Positions 57,309 through 64,000 of a stretch of 64,000 bases of DNA are shown piece after piece. The notes under the pieces are model-generated. The model saw only the letters and a program-made list of their open reading frames with translations, was not told the origin of the DNA and ran no database searches. The stretch spans positions 3,561,501 through 3,625,500 of the forward strand of contig JAHRBC010000006.1 of NCBI GenBank assembly GCA_022702545.1. The letters are read 5' to 3'. Positions within the stretch are counted from its first letter, which is position 1; each line of letters opens with the position of its first letter. Origin of the DNA: Phycomyces nitens (lineage: Eukaryota; Mucoromycota; Mucoromycetes; Mucorales; Phycomycetaceae). The position numbers and the translations under genes were made by a program.

Positions 57309-59722
57309 TTAACTCTTAAAAAGGACCGAGTAGTCGACACTGTTGCATGTCTGAGGGAATGCCTCTCTAATCCGAATATGGTCAAAGTTGAGAGTTGGCT
57401 TATCGAATTTCTTCATTCGGCCTGTAGGAGTACGCTGAAATTCAACGTAGTAAAAGTGTGAAAAGGAAAGAAGAAGGGTGATCGGATTGTCTGCAGATGT
57501 TAATTCCATGCGAATGAGTGGCCAATAAACTTGAGATTCATGGTATGCATTCAGTTTGCCTGTGGTTCTGACAGAATGTTCAGAGTATGTGTAGATTATG
57601 ACTGGTCTTTGGTATGTGTCAGCAACAATTTGAAGGCAGATAAAGGTGCTGAACCACAAGGATAGGTCTGTTTGCCCCAAACAAGGCGATTTGGTTGACT
57701 GAAGTCTGTTGATCATTCTCTCCTCTTCATACTGGACTACAGCATCTGTGCCAATTGCTTTGTATAGAGTGTCTTTGTATCTCATATACATCTTGAGCAT
57801 ATCACTTTTTACATCCATCCATTTGCATTGGTCCTTGTGTACACCAAAACTAACAGCTCGAAAGCCACAGTTACCATCAGCACCAACACTATGAATGACA
57901 GCAATTGCATTTCTAGTTGACTGCTTATGTATCCATTGGAACGGAGCATCTTTCTTTGCATTGCGATATGTTTGTGAACTAAGTGAAAATAGGCCCAATA
58001 TTTCGTTGTTTATAAGCATTGTTTTTAGTTTTTACATACCTATCATATGCAGAGGAGTGATGAAATAAATCTCCTGCGGCACTTGTTGTATCCTCTTTGG
58101 CTTTAATGGCGCTTTTATCTGGATAAGAAAAGCTACCATCAACGGCACGTACAAGCAATGTCAACTTTCTTTTTTTCTGTTCGATGCTGACATGTCTCTC
58201 TTCAATCTCTAACTCTCTTTTCTTCTTGTCAAATTCCTCTTCTTCTTTTTTAACTTTTTTTTTTGGCTTTCATCAAATAGCTCTTGGAGGATTCTCAACC
58301 GTCCTGTTCCACTCTTGACATCTCTCTTTGACTTTCTGCCTTTACGATTGGTGTTGGTCGAAGGAGGCATCAAGAGATCCATGTTGATAGCTGGCTTAAG
58401 GATCATGGCCTCTGTTTTCTCCAAAACTTTGATTGCATCGGAAATCTCTTGCTGGGTACTGTATAAAGCGACAGTGTTGTATATCCCATTAAGGCTTTGC
58501 TCTACACGTGCTAATAAGACCTCTTTGTTGGATGGGCAGACTTTTCTTGGATCTAGATTTTATATAAAAAACACGAGTCATTAGACCAAGGATAAGAGTT
58601 TCAAGAGATGACTAATATAATTTTGTACACTTACTTTCATCAAATTGATCATGATCTTTTTCGTTTTTCAACAAAGCACTCGTGGGATCACTCTCATCAT
58701 TGTCACAATCTTCAGTGTCTTCAGCCACCTCGAAATATTCACCTAATAAACATAAACAGATAATCATAATGTGTTTAGCATTTATCTAATTAAAAAAAAA
58801 TCTTTTCTTACTACAAGAATAGTCATTATCGTGGTTCTGAACAGAGGAAGTTGGCTCAGAAACCAAAACAGAATTGTCAGTAGAGTTCTTTGCAGATTCT
58901 ATTATTTATGTAAAAATAAAATAAACACATGAAGCAATTAATTTAAAGAGTTCTTTATGGGCATTTGGGAGGCATTCATAGAAGCGCAAATAAAAGGATG
59001 TAATATGATTTATGGGTCATTAAAATTAAGCCTTTCATAAAGCATATATAATAGCCAAGTTTTATAAAAGTTGTGGTAGTCAGATTTATTTGGGTTTTAT
59101 TTCCAAGAAAAAACAAGGTCTTTCTTTATCATAAATTGGAGTTTTACTTTCTTTTAATGGTACTGTGATAGTATACTTACCTGTATAAATGCACCTCTAG
59201 AAGCCTCCATAGATTCTTAGCACTTACCTAAGTTTTCTTTGTTATCTGGATAAGACTCAACAACACAGCTGAGAGGGACATTCTCTTTTTTCTCTTCAAA
59301 GTCTATGTAAAGAAATATCAGTCTGAATATATAAAGGGTATGTTTAACATAGTTGCTTTCAAGATATAAACTTTGGTCATGTTCAAACCGCCAGTACATA
59401 TCAACAATGTCAAGAGGTAAAACCTCAGGACTAGCAGCAATGATGCAAGGGCATGGCAACTTGTATCTGATGTGATCCCAGCACTTGCAATTGACACCTT
59501 TTGAAACAAAATCAGATTGCAGGCTAGTGATTGTGTTTGTCCTGATCTTGTCCATTGCAAATCTGACCACTTTAAAAGCAAGATGTTTGAATCTAAACTC
59601 TTTTTCTCTGTCAAACCGAACTGAATCAATGCTGATCCTCTCAACACTACAGAAATTGAGTGGTTTCATTCATAGCAAACTACTATATTATCTTACCATT
59701 AGTAGACTGAAGTTAAACATAA
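57309..59722 (-). pseudogene. 5'-truncated Mutator-like gene: SWIM zinc finger, coiled coil and OTU-like protease domain
   Basis: Read on the minus strand. The first exons (59722 down to 59217) give LAFKVVRFAMDKIRTNT, VNCKCWDHIRYKLPCPC (a SWIM zinc finger, CxC and LPCxC) and IVDMYWRFEHD, matching the C-terminus of Mutator-like (MULE) transposases. Acidic and Lys/Glu-rich linkers follow (PSTNTNRKGRKSKRDVK, FDKKKRELEIEERHVSIEQ). The last exon is an OTU-like cysteine protease domain: VGADGNCGFRAVSFGVHKD (Asp and catalytic Cys) and LLLSFSHFYYVEFQRT (catalytic His). A T10 run at 58255-58264 shifts the frame between linker and OTU exons. The DDE transposase N-terminus is absent upstream of 59722, so it is truncated. 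A separate fungal OTU gene is possible but less likely. Confidence 0.7.
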
Positions 59723-60186
59723 TAAACTTTTTTATTTTTGATGACAATTATATTATTCAATATGTTCTATTAGATAGACTAATAAAGTAGAGCTTTTTAG
59801 ATGTGATATTTGTTTGTGATTTATTTCTACTTCTTGTATGGTGCATTCGGACTTAGATATCAAATTTTTTACGTACTTTTTCAAAAGCCTAAGACTTTTG
59901 CAAAAATGAAGTTATAAAAAATCTGAGCTGCGCGTTTGATAGCAATAGTAATGTTTAATGTATCCTGCGGTTTTGTTTTTAATTAAAAAGCTTTAACAAA
60001 AAGTCTTAATGTTTTAAAGATTTGCTAGTAAGAGACAATTGTATAGCAGAGATCATAATTGTCATGAAGTAGAGGCAGATGGAAGGGCTATTGTCAGATT
60101 TTTAAAAAAGTCAAGAAAAAAGCAAGTCAAATATAGCCACTATGGCGTGTAATATTTCTTAGGGATCGGGGTTTAATGGTAGCGAC
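59723..60186. other. Spacer between Mutator relic and LINE
   Basis: About 460 bp with no coding signal. It lies 5' to the LINE ORF1 on the plus strand and 5' of the truncated Mutator gene on the minus strand. The LINE 5' UTR or the junction that removed the Mutator N-terminus probably lies here. Confidence 0.4.
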
Positions 60187-61642
60187 ATGGCTTTCTCCGC
60201 TAAAACCCTGGAACCGCCAGGAACGGCAAAAAATCCAATAATCCCTCCACAGCACGCAAAACAAGATGATCTTGTTACCAATTCTTCGACCACTCCCACT
60301 CCCACTATCCGCCCTAGCTACCGAGATACTGCTAGAAAGGGTATCCAAATCGTTGCTCCCAAGAATTCTCCTCCTACTTTGACCCAACGCCGTGTATGGC
60401 GACGTGGGTCCCATAAACACTCAGTTTTCTTTGATCTTTCTGAGGTGAAGATGCCTCTTGTTCCTTTCCTCCAACTGGCAAAAGGCCAGATCCCTGAAGA
60501 AGATGGGGAGGGTATGCTCACCCACAAAGATGGGCAAAATACCTTGGTAGAGTTTATGCTGACTTCAGCCGAAGCATGTCAGCGTCTGTTAGACACAGGT
60601 CTGAAAATCAGAGCTGTTTCTCATTACCCATCTGCTGGTTTGACCCCTGATGCTACCATCATAAAGATGCAGCTATCACGTCTTCCAGTTGTTTCAGCAG
60701 CTCTTGTTGAACAAGGCGTACGAAAAGCTTTCGAGCCTTTTGGAACTATAGTAGAGTTTGGTATTAAGCTTCAGTGTGGATGGAGATCGCATGAAGGGCA
60801 TGCAATGCTAGAGCTTCCTAAAGGTAGCACGGATCCAATCGGTCTCACCCACAAGCTGTTGTGGGATGACCAACACCAGTTTTTGGTGACATGGGCAAAA
60901 ATGCCTGAGTTTTGCCGATACTGTCATGCTGATGATCATCTCATCCATGCCTGTCCAGATCGCCTCAAGACAGAATGTTTCTCTTGCCATGAACGGGGAC
61001 ATGTGGCTAAAGACTGCCCACGCAACAACACTGACTTGACCCACAAGAAGCCAAGAGGCACCCCAGTAAAGGGGAAGTCCTCAACAACCCTGAACTCCGG
61101 AACCCTTGTAACCAAACGAAAGATTCGATTGGACGATTTTTCCTCCCTCCTCACCACCGACTCCCTTTCTTGCCAATCAAGTTGGCAAACTGATTGACAA
61201 AGCCAATAAAAGGGCTACATCGGAGCTAATTGGGCCTCTAAGTGAGGCTGGTGCCAAAGACTCTGAAGAACCACGCCGCCAGGATATCCTGTCAGAAAAT
61301 GAAATTGTAACACAAGAACAAGAATGTGCCGACGAACAGGCGGATGATACAGAAATGGGATTATCTTCCTCTGAAGAGGAGGGAGAGCCTGACAACAACT
61401 TTGATAGCCACATGCCTTCCCACAGCAATGCTTATGATGCCGATATTGACCAGACAATTGTACCTGATGAGATACAGTCTCACGGAGACACTCCGGAGAT
61501 TTTAATCCCAAAACAAACTATGTCTAAACCTACGTCCACCACACGAACCAAAAACCACATGAACCCCACTGATGCCTCCTTCAAGTCGACCTACACCACC
61601 AAGTCTGGTCGCGTGGTCAAAACCCCTAATAGATACTTATGA
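60187..61642 (+). pseudogene. LINE ORF1, nucleic-acid-binding CCHC protein with a frameshift
   Basis: Starts MAFSAKTLEPPGTAKNPI at 60187. A middle domain (TLVEFMLTSAEACQRLLDTG and FEPFGTIVEFGIKLQCGW) resembles an RNA-recognition/retrotransposon ORF1 fold. Two CX2CX4HX4C knuckles follow: CRYCHADDHLIHAC and CFSCHERGHVAKDC. The frame reaches TGA at 61195-61197, but a second frame (one base later) stays open from about 61142 to 61642, giving FLANQVGKLIDKANKRATSE and an acidic EEEGEPDNNFDSH. The change lies in or near a T5 run (61137-61141), so ORF1 probably suffered a one-base indel, or needs a frameshift to make the full protein. Its TGA overlaps the ORF2 start. Confidence 0.75.
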
Positions 61643-64000
61643 ATAGAGTACACCACTACGATATTCAATTTGGATCCCTCAATTGTAGGGGTCTAGCCAA
61701 AGTAAATGACATGAACAAACGACGACTTTTTATTAGATTTCTAAGGATGCAATCCCTTCAACTACTTGCTCTTCAAGAAACGCACGCCTCTCCCAACTTA
61801 CAAGACACCCTCCACATGGAATTCCAAGCGTCTCATAGCCTTTGGTCTGCCCACTGTGGATTGGTTTCTCTCTCTCCCGATATTATCCTCTCTCCTCACT
61901 ACTCCTCCCTCGACCGACGAGTTCTTTCGGCTTTTGTCACTCACGCTGACAACAAGTTTGAACCCTTTGAAGTCTTGGTCCTCTATGCTCCTGCTCAACC
62001 TTCCCCTCGATTTACTTTTTTCAACAGACTTACATCACTGCCCTCCTTCCAGAATCTTGATTCTTCACCTCGACTTGTGATAGCTGGGGACTACAACTAC
62101 TCGACTAACCCCAATGGACCACAACCACGAGTCCCTACCTCCTGGCTCTCTCTACTGTCTACAAACTTTACAGATTGCCATGCTTCTCCCAACGCGCGTT
62201 CGTGCCCAACTTTCCGTAGGGGAACTACAACTTCCACCATAGACTATATTTTTGCCTCCAATGACATTGCTCGCTCGACACATTCTGCCCAAGTAGATTT
62301 TATCAACGGCGAATGGACTGACCATGCATTGCTTTCAACTCATATCTCTCTTTCCTCACCTCCCAAAGGCCGTGGTATCTGGCGAGCTAACCCTTTCCTA
62401 GCATGCAATCCTGCCTTTTGCGAGCTGTTGAACGAGTCATTGACTGCCTTGGGCCACACCCTAGCCACCATGTCCTCTCCTCAAGAACGCTGGGAACGAG
62501 CTAAACTAGAAGTCCAGAATGTAGCTCGAAAATTTGGCAAGAAGGTTGCTGCCCAGCGTGATCGACAACTTCGCAGACTCCAAAGTCAACGCAATAAGCT
62601 ACTTCGTGAATTCCGCTTGACAACAATCCTTTCTTCCCTTCTCCCGGAGGTCGAGGCTCAGATCGCCAAACTCCAAGAAGAAGTTGCACAGGTTGCAGCC
62701 CTGCGTGCAGGGCGAATATGGCGAGAACAAGGCGAGCGTTCAGCAGGATACCTTAAGCGAACCATCAAAGCACGGCAAGCCAAACGGTCAATGCCTGCTC
62801 TTCAGCATCCCGATTCTGGTGAACTATGCCGGACTTCCTCAACGATGACATCGGCGGCCTCGACTTTCTATAGTCACCTCTATAGTGCTGATCCTGTTGA
62901 TGCCCAAGCTACAGAAACTCTCCTTGCCTCGATTCCAGAGGACTGTCACCTTGACAGCGACACAGCTACGTCCCTAGTTTCTGACATCACATTGGATGAA
63001 ATTTTGGATGGTGTCTCCCGCTCTCCTCACAAGAGTAGCCCTGGTTTGGATGGCCTCCCATACGAGATCCTTCGGCTGGTGCTTGCCCACCCAGACATGG
63101 CAAATACAGTTGTACAGGTATACAACGATGCTCTCTCGTGTGTGGTTTTTCCTCCTAGTTGGAAGACTACTTGTATGACACTCCTTCCAAAGAAGGGTGA
63201 CCTGTCTTCGCTTGCCAACTGGCGACCCATTTCATTGATTAATACGGATGCTAAAGTGTTCACTCGCTTAATCAATACGCGGATGGTTTACGCCTCTCAG
63301 CCTCTCATCAACACCTTCCAAACAGGTTTCCTCCATGACCGATTCATTGCTGACAATGGCTTACTGACAAGGTTGATCATGGATGACGCCTCTCGCACCA
63401 ACTCTCAAGCCATTGGGCTACTACTTGACCAGGAAAAAGCCTACGACCGGGTACACTCCGCATACCTAGGGTCTGTTCTCCGTCATTTTGGCTTTCCGGA
63501 CACTCTTGTTACTTCACTTTTGGGCCTCTTCTTTGGCACTGCCATTAATGTGAATATCAATGGGTTCCTGTCAGACCCTGTTCCGCAGCACCGGGGCTTA
63601 CGCCAAGGTGACCCTCTATCACCAGTACTTTTCAATCTAGCATTCGAGCCTCTTCTTCGATCTTTGTTGCAGGATACTTCATTTCAAGGGTACTCTTTTG
63701 GCGGCTCCCCTTCCTCTTCTTTGCAACTTGTCCCCCCTTCCGTCAAGCTTCTAGCATATGCAGATGATGCTTTAGTATTTGTTGATAATGCAAATGATCT
63801 TGACCGTCTCTACCACTGGCTTAATACGTATAGCAAAGCGTCCAATGCCAAGATTAACTTCTCAAAGACCACAGCCTTCTCGCTATCAGGTGCACCACTG
63901 CCTGACTGGTCCGATCCTCTAGCACACCACCAAATCGTAGATTGGCGAGATCGTTCCTCCAGCGTTCCAGTTACCTACCTTGGCTTCCCTTTGGCCCTAT
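61639..64000 (+). CDS. LINE ORF2: AP-type endonuclease and reverse transcriptase (partial)
   Basis: ORF2 starts at ATG 61639, overlapping the ORF1 stop as ATGA, and stays open for 787 codons to the window edge. The N-terminal endonuclease keeps LNCRGL, ALQETHA, IAGDYN and WTDHALLS, the conserved APE motifs. The reverse transcriptase has SSPGLDGLPYEIL, NWRPISLIN, LLDQEKAYDRVHSAY (catalytic Asp), RGLRQGDPLSPVLFNLAFEP and LAYADDALVF (YADD box). RT domains of this type also need thumb and C-terminal sequence beyond the edge. No stop or frameshift was seen, so this copy may be young. The exact clade (L1- or Tad-like) cannot be assigned by eye. Confidence 0.9.
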   Translation, partial: MNRVHHYDIQFGSLNCRGLAKVNDMNKRRLFIRFLRMQSLQLLALQETHASPNLQDTLHMEFQASHSLWSAHCGLVSLSPDIILSPHYSSLDRRVLSAFVTHADNKFEPFEVLVLYAPAQPSPRFTFFNRLTSLPSFQNLDSSPRLVIAGDYNYSTNPNGPQPRVPTSWLSLLSTNFTDCHASPNARSCPTFRRGTTTSTIDYIFASNDIARSTHSAQVDFINGEWTDHALLSTHISLSSPPKGRGIWRANPFLACNPAFCELLNESLTALGHTLATMSSPQERWERAKLEVQNVARKFGKKVAAQRDRQLRRLQSQRNKLLREFRLTTILSSLLPEVEAQIAKLQEEVAQVAALRAGRIWREQGERSAGYLKRTIKARQAKRSMPALQHPDSGELCRTSSTMTSAASTFYSHLYSADPVDAQATETLLASIPEDCHLDSDTATSLVSDITLDEILDGVSRSPHKSSPGLDGLPYEILRLVLAHPDMANTVVQVYNDALSCVVFPPSWKTTCMTLLPKKGDLSSLANWRPISLINTDAKVFTRLINTRMVYASQPLINTFQTGFLHDRFIADNGLLTRLIMDDASRTNSQAIGLLLDQEKAYDRVHSAYLGSVLRHFGFPDTLVTSLLGLFFGTAINVNINGFLSDPVPQHRGLRQGDPLSPVLFNLAFEPLLRSLLQDTSFQGYSFGGSPSSSLQLVPPSVKLLAYADDALVFVDNANDLDRLYHWLNTYSKASNAKINFSKTTAFSLSGAPLPDWSDPLAHHQIVDWRDRSSSVPVTYLGFPLAL

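Larger units (their letters stand above)
60187..64000 (+). mobile_element. APE-type non-LTR retrotransposon (LINE), 3' end outside window
   Basis: Two ORFs in one direction: ORF1 with two CCHC zinc knuckles and ORF2 with an endonuclease and a reverse transcriptase. ORF2 is still open at the right edge, so its end and the poly-A tail are not visible. Higher GC and different codon use than the surrounding fungal genes mark a mobile element. The 5' boundary is set only by the ORF1 ATG. Confidence 0.9.

Overview
The window looks like nuclear DNA of a Mucoromycota fungus (Mucorales-like). This is inference from an AT-rich sequence, dense intron-rich genes with mostly 40-90 nt introns, a divergent FET3-FTR1 ferroxidase/permease pair, a UHRF1-like PHD-SRA-RING protein, an Opy2-like anchor, Tc1/mariner relics, and a LINE with an uninterrupted ORF2. 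I see no tRNA, rRNA, CRISPR array or prokaryotic operon. Gene models were spliced by eye, keeping reading frame and conserved family motifs; exact ends are predictions.

Layout. 1-537 is the 5' part of a minus-strand membrane protein that runs off the left edge. 0.5-3.8 kb is gene-poor. 3.8-21.9 kb is a compact housekeeping block: ribulose-phosphate 3-epimerase, seipin, COQ6 (divergent from DNA polymerase kappa), gluconokinase, an unknown coiled-coil zinc-motif protein, a UHRF1-like protein, then the divergent iron-uptake pair FET3/FTR1. 21.9-30.7 kb is an AT-rich desert with one interrupted gene, a weak 119-codon ORF and a transposase-like relic. 30.7-34.4 kb holds ATX1 (copper chaperone), an Opy2-like membrane anchor and a BTB protein. 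34.4-39.0 kb is a second desert. 39.0-50.1 kb is dense again: VPS2, RPB8 (divergent from cullin-4), a RHO3-like GTPase, homoserine dehydrogenase, MOCS2A and GTP cyclohydrolase II. 50.1-64.0 kb is mostly transposon-rich: a dead Tc1/mariner copy, a long-chain alcohol oxidase gene, a 5'-truncated Mutator-like gene joining a SWIM zinc finger to an OTU protease domain, and a LINE whose ORF2 is open to the right edge.

Functional links. FET3, FTR1 and ATX1 belong to one physiological system: Atx1 supplies copper to the secretory pathway, where Fet3 is metallated and works with the Ftr1 permease. Two exact ATCWGATAA-type iron GATA sites lie in the FET3-FTR1 intergenic region. The other genes are ordinary housekeeping functions with no obvious cluster logic.

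Most unusual signal. Nine of about 89 introns I reconstructed need a GC rather than a GT donor, eight reading GCAAGT and one GCAAGC. They occur in POLK (2), UHRF1 (1), ATX1 (1), CUL4 (2), RHO3 (2) and the alcohol oxidase gene (1). In each case the nearby GT alternatives I tried break the frame or add a stop, while the GC donor keeps the frame and, in most cases, restores a conserved motif. About 10% is far above the roughly 1% usual in eukaryotes. Other points are ATG-only first coding exons (ATX1, VPS2), 13- and 21-nt microexons in catalytic motifs, a TA-flanked Tc1/mariner derivative between the HOM6 and MOCS2A start codons, and the SWIM-OTU Mutator gene.
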